64,000 nt of DNA from Exercitatus varius (GCF_029577735.1 NZ_JARQTO010000009.1:1-64000), one strand, 5' to 3'. Positions 1-9,394 are shown, counted from the first letter of the stretch. The notes: a model not told the origin generated them from the letters alone. Program-made: numbers and translations.

Positions 1-39
1 ACCTTAAGTCTTCTGTTTTTTTTAAAACGAATCTTATCG

Positions 40-77
40 GTGCCCACACAGATTGTCTGATAAATTGTTAAAGAGCA
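40..77 (-). promoter_or_regulatory. 16S rRNA operon leader with boxA antiterminator
   Basis: Read on the minus strand, positions 77-66 are TGCTCTTTAACA, the boxA antitermination element. The next bases (65-40) match the E. coli 16S leader that follows boxA, including the GTGTGGGCAC segment. Known role: boxA recruits NusB/S10 and the antitermination complex on rRNA transcripts. It begins only 5 nt after the CCA end of tRNA-Pro, so no rrn promoter fits between them. I infer that the 16S gene lies just outside the left edge. Confidence 0.8.
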
Positions 78-82
78 AAAAT

Positions 83-159
83 TGGTCGGCGAGATAGGAT
101 TTGAACCTACGACCCACTGGTCCCAAACCAGTTGCGCTACCAAGCTGCGCTACTCGCCG
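83..159 (-). tRNA. tRNA-Pro (anticodon TGG)
   Basis: This is a 77-nt cloverleaf. The acceptor stem CGGCGAG pairs with CTCGCCG, followed by an encoded ACCA end. The anticodon stem ACTGG/CCAGT encloses the loop TTTGGGA, giving TGG, which reads CCN proline codons. The T-arm GTTCAAAT is present. It is the last of three tRNAs in the cluster and abuts the rRNA leader. Confidence 0.97.
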
Positions 160-180
160 TTAGAATCTTAAAAAATAAGA

Positions 181-257
181 TGGGGTGGCTAATGAGACTC
201 GAACTCACGACAACTGGAATCACAATCCAGGGCTCTACCAACTGAGCTATAGCCACC
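181..257 (-). tRNA. tRNA-His (anticodon GTG)
   Basis: The gene is nearly identical to E. coli hisR: the acceptor GGTGGCT pairs with AGCCACC, and CCA is encoded. The loop TTGTGAT gives anticodon GTG. The extra 5' G characteristic of tRNA-His, paired opposite the discriminator C, is encoded as the first base. It sits between tRNA-Arg and tRNA-Pro, resembling the E. coli argX-hisR-leuT-proM cluster without the Leu gene. Confidence 0.97.
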
Positions 258-284
258 ATTGATTTATTGTATATACGCTGACTC

Positions 285-361
<77 letters not shown>

Positions 362-383
362 TCAGCGCGTCGTTGCGGGGCGT

Positions 384-412
384 ATATTAAGGATTTTCCT
401 TATGCTTGTCTA
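384..412 (-). promoter_or_regulatory. Promoter of the Arg-His-Pro tRNA (and probably rRNA) transcript
   Basis: On the minus strand there is a -35 TAGACA (412-407), a 17-bp spacer and a -10 TAATAT (389-384). A GC-rich discriminator ACGCCCCGC follows immediately. GC-rich discriminators are typical of stable-RNA promoters under ppGpp/DksA stringent control. It is the only convincing promoter upstream of the tRNA cluster. Confidence 0.7.
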
Positions 413-500
413 GCATTTTTTTGAAAAAATCGAACATTTATTTTCTTTTGCTGCTTATTTATTCAAATTGTTTAGAATTCAACATTTTTTTGCTTAAATT

Positions 501-2432
501 TTAGCTTTCGGTCTGATTTTTCTTTTCTTCCAGGGCTGCCCAGCGTTCAAAGGCTTGCTCCAGCGCTTGCTCCTGTTCGGCTAATTCCTGTAATTTTGCC
601 GTCGTATATTCATGCGGTTGCTGGAAAAATTCCGGCGCACTCACTTCGTTCTGAAGTGCGGTCAATTTTTCTTCTAAATTTTCTAATAATTGAGGCAGTT
701 GTTCCAGTTCCTGTCGTTCTTTGTAAGAAAGTTTCAACGGGCGTTGGCGCTCAGGTTGAAAAACTGTTTTAATTTCGACCGCACTTTTCGTTGTTTTTTT
801 CTGTTTTGATTCTTCTTCCGCTTTTTTCGCCAGCACGTTCGCCTGCTGCTGTTTAGCATCGAAAAAACCGCCTACATATTTATTGAGCACGCCGTTGCCT
901 TCAAACAGATAACATTCCGTCGCCACATTATCGATAAACTGACGATCGTGGCTGACAATGATCAATGTACCTTGGTAATCCGCTAAAATTTCTTCCAGCA
1001 GCTCAAGGGTTTCTACATCCAAATCGTTGGTCGGTTCGTCCAGAATAAGCAGGTTATTCGGTTTCAGTAATAATTTTGCCAATAGCAGGCGGTTACGTTC
1101 GCCGCCGGACAGCGCTTTCACCGGCGTCATCGCTCGTTTAGGCGGAAACAAAAAATCCTGTAAATAGCCCAACACGTGGCGTTTTACGCCGTTAACCTCA
1201 ATATCCTGTTTGCCGTCCGCCACATTGTCCATAACGGTTTTTTCCGGATCCAGATCCTCACGGTATTGATCAAAATACGCAACATCCAGTTTTGTTCCGC
1301 AGCGAATGGCGCCCGAAGTAGGTTGCAATTGCCCCAGCAATAACTTGATAAACGTGGTTTTCCCGCAACCGTTCGGCCCCACCAGGGCAATTTTATCACC
1401 GCGCAAAATCGTGGTGCTAAAATGGGAAAGCAAGGTTTTTCCTTCAATTTCATAACCGGCGTCTTTCACTTCAAACACAATTTTTCCCGAACGACTTGAG
1501 GTATCCAGCTGTAATTTCGCCGAACCCAACACATCGCGGCGCTGACGCCGTTCTTCGCGCAACGCTTTCAGCGCGCGCACTCGTCCTTCGTTACGGGTAC
1601 GCCGCGCTTTAATGCCTTGGCGAATCCACACTTCTTCCTGCGCTAATTTTTTATCAAACAATTCGTTTTGTAAGGCTTCGACCCGCAGATTTTCCTCTTT
1701 TGCAGCGAGATAAGTGTCATAATCTCCCGGATATGACACCAAACGCCCGCGATCCAAATCCACAATTCGGGTCGCCATTTTCTTGATGAAAGAACGGTCA
1801 TGAGAAATAAACACCATGCTGCCGCCAAAGCCCGACAGAAATTCTTCCAGCCATTCAATGGCATCCACATCCAAGTGGTTAGTCGGTTCATCTAACAGCA
1901 AAATATCGGGATCACACACCAGCGCCCGCGCCAATGCGGCTTTCCGCAGCCAACCGCCGGACAATTCCGACAGCGACGCCTCCGGATTTAATTCCAGTTT
2001 TCCCAATACTTCCTTAATTTTATTTTCGAACTGCCAGCCGTTTTCGTGTTCCAGTTTCGCCTGAACCTGAGACAGCCGGCTCAGCGTCGCCTCGTCGTAT
2101 CGGTTTTCCAGCTGTACGGAAATTCGGTGATATTCTTTTAGTAAATCCGCCAGATGGCCAATGCCTTCCGCCACATAATCAAACACATTCCCTTCGGCGT
2201 GGCGGGGCGGATCCTGCTCTAAACGCGAAATAACCAAATCTTTTTCAAATTGCAGTTTGCCGTCGTCCATCACCACTTCGCCGGACAAAATTTTCAGCAA
2301 GGTCGATTTACCGGCGCCGTTGCGTCCTACCAAACAAACCCGTTCGTTCGCTTCGATATGTAAATCAGCGTGATCTAACAAAGGCGCGTCGCTAAAAGAA
2401 AGATATCCGTTGGTTAAACTGATCAGTGGCAT
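501..2432 (-). CDS. uup: ABC-F family ATPase Uup
   Basis: The 643-residue product is close to E. coli Uup (635). It has two tandem ABC ATPase cassettes and no membrane segments, which defines the ABC-F class. Cassette 1 has Walker A GRNGAGKST (36-44), signature LSGGW and Walker B ILLLDEPTNHLD. Cassette 2 has GPNGCGKTT near residue 350, LSGGERNR and LLILDEPTNDLD. A charged coiled-coil tail follows, as in the Uup DNA/ribosome-binding C-terminal domain. Known role: cytosolic, affects precise transposon excision and ribosome function. The ATG at 2432 (MPLISLT) is chosen because the in-frame upstream extension would run into the terminator dyad at 2491-2530. Uptake cores lie inside the gene near 654 and 778. 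Confidence 0.93.
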   Translation of the reverse strand: MPLISLTNGYLSFSDAPLLDHADLHIEANERVCLVGRNGAGKSTLLKILSGEVVMDDGKLQFEKDLVISRLEQDPPRHAEGNVFDYVAEGIGHLADLLKEYHRISVQLENRYDEATLSRLSQVQAKLEHENGWQFENKIKEVLGKLELNPEASLSELSGGWLRKAALARALVCDPDILLLDEPTNHLDVDAIEWLEEFLSGFGGSMVFISHDRSFIKKMATRIVDLDRGRLVSYPGDYDTYLAAKEENLRVEALQNELFDKKLAQEEVWIRQGIKARRTRNEGRVRALKALREERRQRRDVLGSAKLQLDTSSRSGKIVFEVKDAGYEIEGKTLLSHFSTTILRGDKIALVGPNGCGKTTFIKLLLGQLQPTSGAIRCGTKLDVAYFDQYREDLDPEKTVMDNVADGKQDIEVNGVKRHVLGYLQDFLFPPKRAMTPVKALSGGERNRLLLAKLLLKPNNLLILDEPTNDLDVETLELLEEILADYQGTLIIVSHDRQFIDNVATECYLFEGNGVLNKYVGGFFDAKQQQANVLAKKAEEESKQKKTTKSAVEIKTVFQPERQRPLKLSYKERQELEQLPQLLENLEEKLTALQNEVSAPEFFQQPHEYTTAKLQELAEQEQALEQAFERWAALEEKKNQTES

Positions 2433-2490
2433 AAAGTAAAAAATTCCGGTTAAATCATAATGTCGGGGGATTTTAGCATCTTTTATGTAA

Positions 2491-2530
2491 AAGTGCGGGC
2501 AAAAAAACGATCGTTTTTTCTCCCGCACTT
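2491..2530. terminator. Inverted uptake-sequence dyad (terminator) between fdhA-like gene and uup
   Basis: This is a 20+20-bp inverted repeat, 18/20 matched, centred on CGATCG. The outer ends are AAGTGCGGG and CCCGCACTT, and the inner arms are runs of A and T. On the minus strand it lies just after the fdhA-like stop and is followed by TTTT, so it can act as a rho-independent terminator before uup. It shares its centre with the dyad at 38188-38227. Confidence 0.7.
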
Positions 2531-2543
2531 TATGAAACGGCTG

Positions 2544-5351
2544 TCAACCTAACGCCCGCGCGATGTTTTTATCCATGCGTTTGCGCCATTGCTGCGCCAC
2601 CATTTTTTGCGACACGTATTTGCCTTTGGCATTGAAAGCTTCTTCTTTCGGCAGTTTTTCAATGCGGCAAGCGCACACTTTATATTCCGGGATGCGCGCA
2701 AATTGGTCTAACGCGGCATTGGTCAGCCAGTTGCAGTTGCCGTCGGCAAAATGGAACGGCATCCAGCATTCGCCCGGATTGGTTTTATCCGATACGCGCG
2801 CTTCCGAAGTAATTCGCCCCCGACGCGACGTAACGCTGACCCGTTCGCCGTCCACAATACCTAAAGATTTGGCATCCGCCGTGTTGATTTCCACGAAAGA
2901 ATGTCCGACGATTTCCATCAGGCCTTCGGTTCTTGCCGTCATTGCCGAAGTGTTGTAATGATACAAAATCCGTCCGGTTGTTAACATTAACGGATAATTT
3001 TTATCCGGTAATTCTTTCGCCGGTTTATATTCCGTCGGATAGAATAAGCCTAATCCGCGGACCATTTTGCCTACATGCATAATCGATGTGCCCGGGTGAT
3101 ATTTGTCCGTGCACGGCCATTGCAAGGATTGAGTCGGTTCGTTTTCCAAACGCGCATAGCTCATACCGTGGAACGACGGTGTGACCGAGGCCATTTCATC
3201 GAAAATTTCCGAGGCGGTTAGCGTCGGTTGGTTATAGCCCATGCGGCGCATCAGTTCGCAGATAATATCCGTATCGAGGCGAGAGTTTCCCGGCAAGGTC
3301 ACCGCTTTGCGAACCCGTTGCACGCGACGTTCCGTGTTGGTGAAGGTGCCGTCTTTTTCCGCATAGGAACGTCCCGGCAGCACCACATCAGCCAGTAACG
3401 CGGTTTCCGTCATAAATAATTCCTGCACGACGAGGAAATCCAACGCATTCAATGCTTTCACGACATGAGCGCTGTCCGGATCCGTCACCACCGGATCTTC
3501 ACCGCAAATGTACAACCCCTTCACTTCGCCTTTAATGGCTTTCGGGAAAATATCGGTGGCGTGCGTTCCCACATGCGCCGGTAACTCAACGCCCCAGGCT
3601 TTCTCAAATTTTTCGCGGATTTCAGGGTTGGTCACCGGTTGATAGCCGGGGAATTTATCCGGCATTGCGCCCATATCGCAGGCCCCTTGCACGTTGTTTT
3701 GTCCGCGCAACGGGTTAACGCCGCAACCTTCACGTCCCAGTTTGCCCACCATCATGGCCATGTTGGACATGGACATCACCCCTTCCGTACCGGTGGAATG
3801 TTCGGTCACGCCGAGGCAGTAAATAATCGGCGCTTTTTTAGCTGAAGCGTAAATTCTTGCCGCCGCACGCAAATCGTCCGGATCAATTCCGCAGATTTTC
3901 GCTACGCGTTCCGGCGTATAATCTTTCACGATTTTTTTCAGCTCTTTAAATCCTTCCGTGCGTTCGGCGATGAATTGTTCATCAATTAATCCTTCTTTGA
4001 TGAAAATATGACACATCCCGTTGGCAAAGGCGATATTGGTGCCCGGACGCAATTTTAAATGCACGTCCGCCTGCTTGGTCAATCCGATGTCGCGCGGATC
4101 CACCACAATCAATTTGGTGCCTTTGCGTACCGCTTCACGGATTTGCATCCCCACCACCGGATGCGCTTCTTCCGGATTGGATCCCACCAACAAAATCGCA
4201 TCCACATCATGCGTGATATCGTAAATCGGATTGGTCATCGCTCCGGAACCCAGGGTTTTTGCCAAGCCTTCTACGGATGCGGAATGACAGACGCGAGCGC
4301 AGTTATCGGTGTTATTGGTACCGAAACAGGTGCGCACCATTTTCTGTACCATATAAATATCTTCGTTCGGCGAACGGGAACAGGCAAATCCCGCCAGAGA
4401 ATCCGGGCCGTATTGGCGTTTCAACGTCATAAATTTGGAGGCGACCAAATCAAGCGCTTCATCCCAGCTTGCTTTACGGAATTTACCCGTCGCGCGATCT
4501 TTAATCAGCGGATCCGTCAACCGATCTCCGGACATCACGAATTTATAGGAACCGAAACGCCCTTTCACACATAAACGTCCGCCGTTAGACGGCCCGTTCA
4601 CCGCTTCCGCGCCTACCAGTTTGTTGTCTTTTACCAATAATTCGTATTGACAACCCACGGCACAGTGCGGGCAAGTGGTTCGCACCCGTGAAATTTCCCA
4701 AGTGCGGTACGATTTTGCTTCTTTTTTATAAATCGCGCCGGTCGGACAGGCTTCCGCACAGTTACCGCAAGATTCGCAATCCGTTTCTTTCCAGTTCTTT
4801 CCGAACGGCGTTTCAATAGTGCGGAAAATGCCCCGTGAAGTCAGTTTAATGGAATCGCAGCCGCTCACGTTGGCACAAGTATTAATACAGCGTTGGCAAT
4901 GAATGCACAAATCCGGACGATATCCCAGGAACGGGTTGTCTTCCACATGCGGAACTTCAATGCCGGCTACGCGAATATTTTCGTAACTTGATTCGGAAAT
5001 GCCGCATTGATGACAGACGTTTTGCAGCTCGCAGGCACCGTTAGACGGGCAGGAAAAACAAATCAGATTATGATGAGAAAGAATTAAATCCAGCGCCATG
5101 CGACGGGATTTCACTACGCGATCCGTTTGGGTTCGAACCACCATGCCGTCCTGCGCCAAAGTATTACAGGAAGTCGGCAATTTGTCATAGCCTTCCACTT
5201 CCACCACACAAACGCGGCAGGAACCGATATTGCTCACATCTTTTAAATAGCAAAGCGTAGGAATATTGATACCTACGGATTTTGCCGCTTCGAGCACGGT
5301 TGTTCCTTTTTCGACCTGAACAGTTAATCCGTCAATGGTTAAATTAATCAT
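2544..5351 (-). CDS. Formate dehydrogenase alpha subunit (molybdopterin, multi-Fe-S, Cys type)
   Basis: The 935-residue protein has a NuoG-like front and a formate dehydrogenase core. An N-terminal [2Fe-2S] domain uses C34, C45, C48 and C62. A His/Cys-rich cluster domain (HHNLIC...C, about 93-116) follows, then two ferredoxin-type [4Fe-4S] motifs (about 149-165 and 192-202). The molybdopterin domain starts with C227, C230, C234 and C261. C355 in ARVCHS occupies the Mo-ligand position, where FdhF has selenocysteine. The LRGQNNVQGACDMG segment is typical of FDHs. Inferred reaction: formate to CO2 with electrons passed to the flavoprotein encoded just upstream, whose stop overlaps this start (ATGA). 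It is cytoplasmic, with no signal peptide. A NuoG-like or other molybdoenzyme role is less likely. Confidence 0.85.
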   Translation of the reverse strand: MINLTIDGLTVQVEKGTTVLEAAKSVGINIPTLCYLKDVSNIGSCRVCVVEVEGYDKLPTSCNTLAQDGMVVRTQTDRVVKSRRMALDLILSHHNLICFSCPSNGACELQNVCHQCGISESSYENIRVAGIEVPHVEDNPFLGYRPDLCIHCQRCINTCANVSGCDSIKLTSRGIFRTIETPFGKNWKETDCESCGNCAEACPTGAIYKKEAKSYRTWEISRVRTTCPHCAVGCQYELLVKDNKLVGAEAVNGPSNGGRLCVKGRFGSYKFVMSGDRLTDPLIKDRATGKFRKASWDEALDLVASKFMTLKRQYGPDSLAGFACSRSPNEDIYMVQKMVRTCFGTNNTDNCARVCHSASVEGLAKTLGSGAMTNPIYDITHDVDAILLVGSNPEEAHPVVGMQIREAVRKGTKLIVVDPRDIGLTKQADVHLKLRPGTNIAFANGMCHIFIKEGLIDEQFIAERTEGFKELKKIVKDYTPERVAKICGIDPDDLRAAARIYASAKKAPIIYCLGVTEHSTGTEGVMSMSNMAMMVGKLGREGCGVNPLRGQNNVQGACDMGAMPDKFPGYQPVTNPEIREKFEKAWGVELPAHVGTHATDIFPKAIKGEVKGLYICGEDPVVTDPDSAHVVKALNALDFLVVQELFMTETALLADVVLPGRSYAEKDGTFTNTERRVQRVRKAVTLPGNSRLDTDIICELMRRMGYNQPTLTASEIFDEMASVTPSFHGMSYARLENEPTQSLQWPCTDKYHPGTSIMHVGKMVRGLGLFYPTEYKPAKELPDKNYPLMLTTGRILYHYNTSAMTARTEGLMEIVGHSFVEINTADAKSLGIVDGERVSVTSRRGRITSEARVSDKTNPGECWMPFHFADGNCNWLTNAALDQFARIPEYKVCACRIEKLPKEEAFNAKGKYVSQKMVAQQWRKRMDKNIARALG

Positions 5352-7186
5352 AGATCACGTCCTCCCTGTAATACTCCACAACCGAAATGATCGCAACGCA
5401 GACAGCGGGCGGCTTCCTGCATGGCTTCTTCATAAGTATACGGATTTTCTACATGTTCAAAGTCGCGTTTACGAATGTAAGCCGGTCGTTCCGTAATATT
5501 GGCGCGACCGACCTGAATGCGCATATTTTCTTTTGGCTCCGGCGCCCGGGTTTCACAAGGGAACTTATGATGGTAACCCAAGTATTCGTCGATATTGTGC
5601 GCCGCCACTTTACCCGCCGCAATGGCTTTAATCGCCGTCGACGGACCGGTGGCGCAGTCCCCCCCCACAAAGACACCGGGGATCTCCGGCACCGCGGTAG
5701 TCAATTCGGATTGAAATACGCCGCGATTCGCCGGCATCCCGAATTCTTCAAACGGACGGCTGATAATATCCTGCCCCACCGCGATTAAAATCACATCACA
5801 ATCAATGGTAAACGGCGGTTTCTTCACCGCCACCGGACTCGGACGACCGCCGTGATCATAAGGTCCCGTCATTTGCGGCTGCACCGTTAACCCCGTACAG
5901 TTGCCCTGTTGGTCTTTTTCAATGGCGAGCGGCGCGGCTAAAGTGATTAATTCAATCCCCTCCATAATCGCCGCTTCAATTTCCGCATGCAACGCCGTCA
6001 TATCATCCTGACGGCGACGATACACAATGCGCACGTCTTTGGCTTTACAACGTACTGCGGAACGGGCGGCGTCCATAGCAACGTTACCGCCGCCAATCAC
6101 CACCACCACTTTATCGCTGTAATCCGGAATATTGCCGTTACCGATGCCGTCCAGCATTTCCACGGCGGAAAAAACATTGTTTGCATCGGCACCTTCAATA
6201 CGCAAACTTTTACCTTTTTGCGCGCCGATACTGACGAACATGGCATCGTAATCCGCTTTAATTTTTTCAATCGGCATATCTTCACCGACCATTACGCCGT
6301 ATTTCACTTCGATATTACCGGCGGATAAAATCGCATTCAAATCCTGATCTAACCGATCTTTCGGGAAGCGATAATTCGGAATCCCGTAACGCAGCATCCC
6401 GCCCAAAGCTTTCTGTCGTTCGAAAATCGTGACGCGATGCCCCATTTGGGCAAGGAAATAAGCGCAGGTTAACCCTGCCGGCCCGCCGCCGATTACCGCC
6501 ACTTTTTTACCGGTATCCGGCAACGGTTGCGGCACCTTAACGGTGTCTGCCGCCACTTGATCCACCGCGTATTTTTTCAACCCGCGGATATTAATGGCGT
6601 CATCAATCAAACGGCGACGACAACGTTCTTCGCAGGGATGTTCGCAAACCAATCCGCAAGCGGTCGGCAACGGGTTATCTTTACGGATAAGATTTATGGC
6701 TTCGGCATAATTGCCGTCGCCGATATGGGCGATATAACCGGGAATATCCACATGCGCCGGGCACATATTAATGCAGGGGATCTTTTGTCCGACGCTTTTC
6801 AGGCAAGATTTATTATGAATATGACTTTCGTATTCGTCTTTGAATTCTTCAATGCTGTCAAGAATCTCAAAAGCGGGTTGATAGCCGATAGCGCAGTCGG
6901 AACCGTCGCGAATCATCTCCGCCAGCGCTCGAATTTGTTTCATGGTGGATTCGTCACCCTCGCCGTCCAGCACTTTTCTTACCAAAATCGATAACTGCGG
7001 GATGCCGTCACGGCAAGGCACGCATTTACCACATGTTTGGCTGACGGAAGAACGCAAAGACGCATATTGCACCACTAACGGACAAGTACCGGGCGGAAAA
7101 CTCTGGACTTTACTGACAAATTTATCGATTAACACACCGATTTTTGTATCGTAGTTGTCCTCCGGCATCAGAAAAAACTTCGCCAT
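5348..7186 (-). CDS. NAD(P)-binding FAD/Fe-S oxidoreductase (NuoF-tail + GltD-like fusion), formate dehydrogenase partner
   Basis: The 612-residue product begins with a fragment resembling the [4Fe-4S] tail of NuoF (C52, C55, C58, C98) without NuoF's FMN/NADH fold. A GltD-like module follows: an Fe-S region with C142, C177, C181, C185 and C189, an FAD motif GGGPAG (233-238), a second dinucleotide motif VIGGGNVAMDAA, then YRRR, which in GltD relatives favours NADP(H). The C-terminus has GGDCATGPS (FAD) and another Cys group CLRCDHFGC. There is no GltB partner here. Its stop overlaps the start of the fdhA-like gene (ATGA), implying coupled translation and one complex that links formate oxidation to NAD(P)H. 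The ATG at 7186 has GGAG 8 nt upstream; a GTG at 7195 is the alternative. Confidence 0.82.
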   Translation of the reverse strand: MAKFFLMPEDNYDTKIGVLIDKFVSKVQSFPPGTCPLVVQYASLRSSVSQTCGKCVPCRDGIPQLSILVRKVLDGEGDESTMKQIRALAEMIRDGSDCAIGYQPAFEILDSIEEFKDEYESHIHNKSCLKSVGQKIPCINMCPAHVDIPGYIAHIGDGNYAEAINLIRKDNPLPTACGLVCEHPCEERCRRRLIDDAINIRGLKKYAVDQVAADTVKVPQPLPDTGKKVAVIGGGPAGLTCAYFLAQMGHRVTIFERQKALGGMLRYGIPNYRFPKDRLDQDLNAILSAGNIEVKYGVMVGEDMPIEKIKADYDAMFVSIGAQKGKSLRIEGADANNVFSAVEMLDGIGNGNIPDYSDKVVVVIGGGNVAMDAARSAVRCKAKDVRIVYRRRQDDMTALHAEIEAAIMEGIELITLAAPLAIEKDQQGNCTGLTVQPQMTGPYDHGGRPSPVAVKKPPFTIDCDVILIAVGQDIISRPFEEFGMPANRGVFQSELTTAVPEIPGVFVGGDCATGPSTAIKAIAAGKVAAHNIDEYLGYHHKFPCETRAPEPKENMRIQVGRANITERPAYIRKRDFEHVENPYTYEEAMQEAARCLRCDHFGCGVLQGGRDL

Positions 7187-7300
7187 AGCAATCACTCCAA
7201 CATAGTTTCAGGTAAAAAAAGCAAATCAAAAAGTAACCGTTCCAATCTATAGCAAACATGTAGATGTGTAAATTTCCCCCGACCGGAAAATGCATTTATT

Positions 7301-7314
7301 TTGATCCACATCAG
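7301..7314. promoter_or_regulatory. Candidate FNR box upstream of the formate dehydrogenase operon
   Basis: TTGATCCACATCAG matches the FNR consensus TTGAT-N4-ATCAA at 9 of 10 defined positions. It lies about 115 bp upstream of the flavoprotein start. A possible extended -10 (TGCTATAGA on the minus strand, around 7246-7251) would place it near -68. Anaerobic activation of the FDH pair is inferred. topB, which reads the other way from 7460, could also be affected. Confidence 0.5.
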
Positions 7315-7401
7315 TATTCCCACACAATAAATATGTGTTTCGCTTTTGCAAAAAGTTTTCGTGCAAACACGAACCAATCCTACCGATATTTCCGCCGCAT
7401 T

Positions 7402-7429
7402 TTGCATCCGATAAAAATTACGCTAAAAT
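7402..7429 (+). promoter_or_regulatory. Probable topB promoter
   Basis: A -35 TTGCAT (7402-7407), 16-bp spacer and -10 TAAAAT (7424-7429) lie 30 bp before the topB start. An uptake core overlaps the predicted transcription start region (ACCGCACTT near 7432). Confidence 0.5.
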
Positions 7430-7459
7430 CGACCGCACTTTTTTAATCCGGAGCGAAAA

Positions 7460-9394
7460 ATGCGCCTGTTTATAGCCGAAAAACCCAGCCTTGCCCGCGC
7501 CATCGCCGATGTTTTGCCGAAACCGCACAGTCGCGGCGACGGCTTTATTCGCTGCGGCGAAAACGATTATGTCACCTGGTGCGTAGGGCATTTGCTGGAA
7601 CAGGCGGAACCCGATGCCTACAACCCGATTTATAAACAATGGCGGTTGGAACATTTACCTATTATTCCGCAAAAATGGCAGCTGATCCCGCGCAAGGAAG
7701 TGGCGAAGCAACTGAAAATTGTGGAAAAACTGATTCATCAGGCCGACGAACTGGTTAACGCGGGCGACCCGGATCGGGAAGGTCAGTTATTGGTGGACGA
7801 AGTATTCAGTTACGCCAATTTGCCCGCCGATAAAAAGGACAAAATTCAACGCTGTCTGGTGAGCGATCTCAACCCGAATGCGGTGGAAAAAGCCGTCAAC
7901 AAGCTACAACCGAACCGCAATTTTATTCCCTTGGCGACCTCCGCCCTTGCCCGCGCCCGCGCCGATTGGCTGTACGGCATCAACATGACGCGCGCCTACA
8001 CTATTCGAGGGCGTCAAGCCGGCTACAACGGCGTATTATCCGTAGGACGCGTGCAAACGCCCGTGCTGGGACTGATTGTGCGCCGCGATCAGGAAATCGA
8101 AAATTTTCAGCCGAAAGATTTTTTTGAAGTGCTGGCTCACATAAAAACTGAGCAAAATTCTACCGCACTTTCCTTCTCCGCATTGTGGCAACCGTCGAAA
8201 GCCTGCGAAGATTATCAGGACGAAGACGGCCGCGTGCTTTCCCGCGCGCTGGCGGAAAACGTGGTGAAACGCATTGCGCAACAACCCGCGGAAGTGACGG
8301 CATACGAAGACAAGCGGGAAAAGGAAACCGCGCCGCTTCCCTATTCGCTCTCCGCACTCCAAATCGACGCGGCAAAACGATTCGGTCTGTCCGCTCAGGA
8401 TGTGTTGGATAGCTGCCAGAGTTTGTATGAAAAACACAAGCTGATTACCTATCCGCGCTCCGATTGCCGTTATTTGCCTAATGAGCATTTTGCCGATCGC
8501 CACGCGGTAATGAACGCCATTTCCGTGCATTGTCAGACCTATCAAACATTACCGAAAGCAATCGATTCCGAGCAGAAAAACCGTTGCTGGAACGATAAAA
8601 AAGTGGAAGCGCACCATGCCATCATTCCTACCGCCAAAAAACACGCGGTCAATTTAACCGCGCAGGAACAAAATATTTACGAATTAATCGCCCGCCAATA
8701 TCTCATGCAGTTCTGCCCGGACGCCGAATACCGCAAAAGTAAAATCACGCTGAATATTACGGGCGGAACATTTATTGCGCAGGCGCGTAACCTGCAAATT
8801 GCCGGCTGGAAAGAATTGCTCGGTAAAGAAGATGACGACGATCAACCGGAACCGCCTTTGCCCGAAGTAAAAAAAGGACAAATATTGTTTTGCGAGAAAG
8901 GCGAAATCGTCAGTAAGAAAACTCAACCGCCCAAACCCTTTACCGACGCCACCCTGCTTTCCGCTATGACGGGAATTGCCCGCTTTGTGCAGGATAAAGA
9001 ATTGAAAAAAATCTTACGCGAAACCGACGGACTGGGTACCGAAGCCACCCGAGCCGGCATTATCGAACTGTTATTCAAACGCGGATTTCTATATAAAAAA
9101 GGACGCAACATTCACAGCACGGAAGCGGGACGTATTCTGATTCAGGCCTTGCCGGATTCGGCGACCCAACCCGATATGACGGCGCAATGGGAAGCGCAGC
9201 TGAACGGCATCAGTCAAAAAGAAACCAGTTATCAATCCTTTATGTTTCATTTGACGCAAATGCTGCCGGATCTGGTGCAATTCGTGAATTTTTCCGCCTT
9301 GCGCCAACTGAGTGCGGTCGCCAATCAACCGAAACCGGCGGTCAAACGCAAAACAAGAAAAACAGCCGGTAAAAGTGCGGTCAAATCCGCTTAG
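7460..9394 (+). CDS. topB: DNA topoisomerase III
   Basis: The 644-residue product compares with 653 in E. coli TopB. It is a type IA topoisomerase. The N-terminal Toprim fold begins MRLFIAEKPS and contains the acidic GDPDREG motif. The catalytic tyrosine is Y331 in ITYPRSD. The ATRAGIIE segment lies in the cleavage domain. The C-terminal tail is short and basic, without the zinc fingers of TopA. Role: decatenation of replicating DNA and resolution of recombination intermediates with RecQ. The ATG at 7460 follows a GGAG ribosome site. Its downstream neighbour is secG, as is common in Haemophilus relatives. Confidence 0.97.
   Translation: MRLFIAEKPSLARAIADVLPKPHSRGDGFIRCGENDYVTWCVGHLLEQAEPDAYNPIYKQWRLEHLPIIPQKWQLIPRKEVAKQLKIVEKLIHQADELVNAGDPDREGQLLVDEVFSYANLPADKKDKIQRCLVSDLNPNAVEKAVNKLQPNRNFIPLATSALARARADWLYGINMTRAYTIRGRQAGYNGVLSVGRVQTPVLGLIVRRDQEIENFQPKDFFEVLAHIKTEQNSTALSFSALWQPSKACEDYQDEDGRVLSRALAENVVKRIAQQPAEVTAYEDKREKETAPLPYSLSALQIDAAKRFGLSAQDVLDSCQSLYEKHKLITYPRSDCRYLPNEHFADRHAVMNAISVHCQTYQTLPKAIDSEQKNRCWNDKKVEAHHAIIPTAKKHAVNLTAQEQNIYELIARQYLMQFCPDAEYRKSKITLNITGGTFIAQARNLQIAGWKELLGKEDDDDQPEPPLPEVKKGQILFCEKGEIVSKKTQPPKPFTDATLLSAMTGIARFVQDKELKKILRETDGLGTEATRAGIIELLFKRGFLYKKGRNIHSTEAGRILIQALPDSATQPDMTAQWEAQLNGISQKETSYQSFMFHLTQMLPDLVQFVNFSALRQLSAVANQPKPAVKRKTRKTAGKSAVKSA

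Noticed and set aside
4059..4574. 171-codon open frame on the plus strand opposite the fdhA-like gene
   Set aside because: It is antisense to a clear molybdoenzyme, with His/Arg/Phe-rich composition typical of shadow frames in this genome and no ribosome site.
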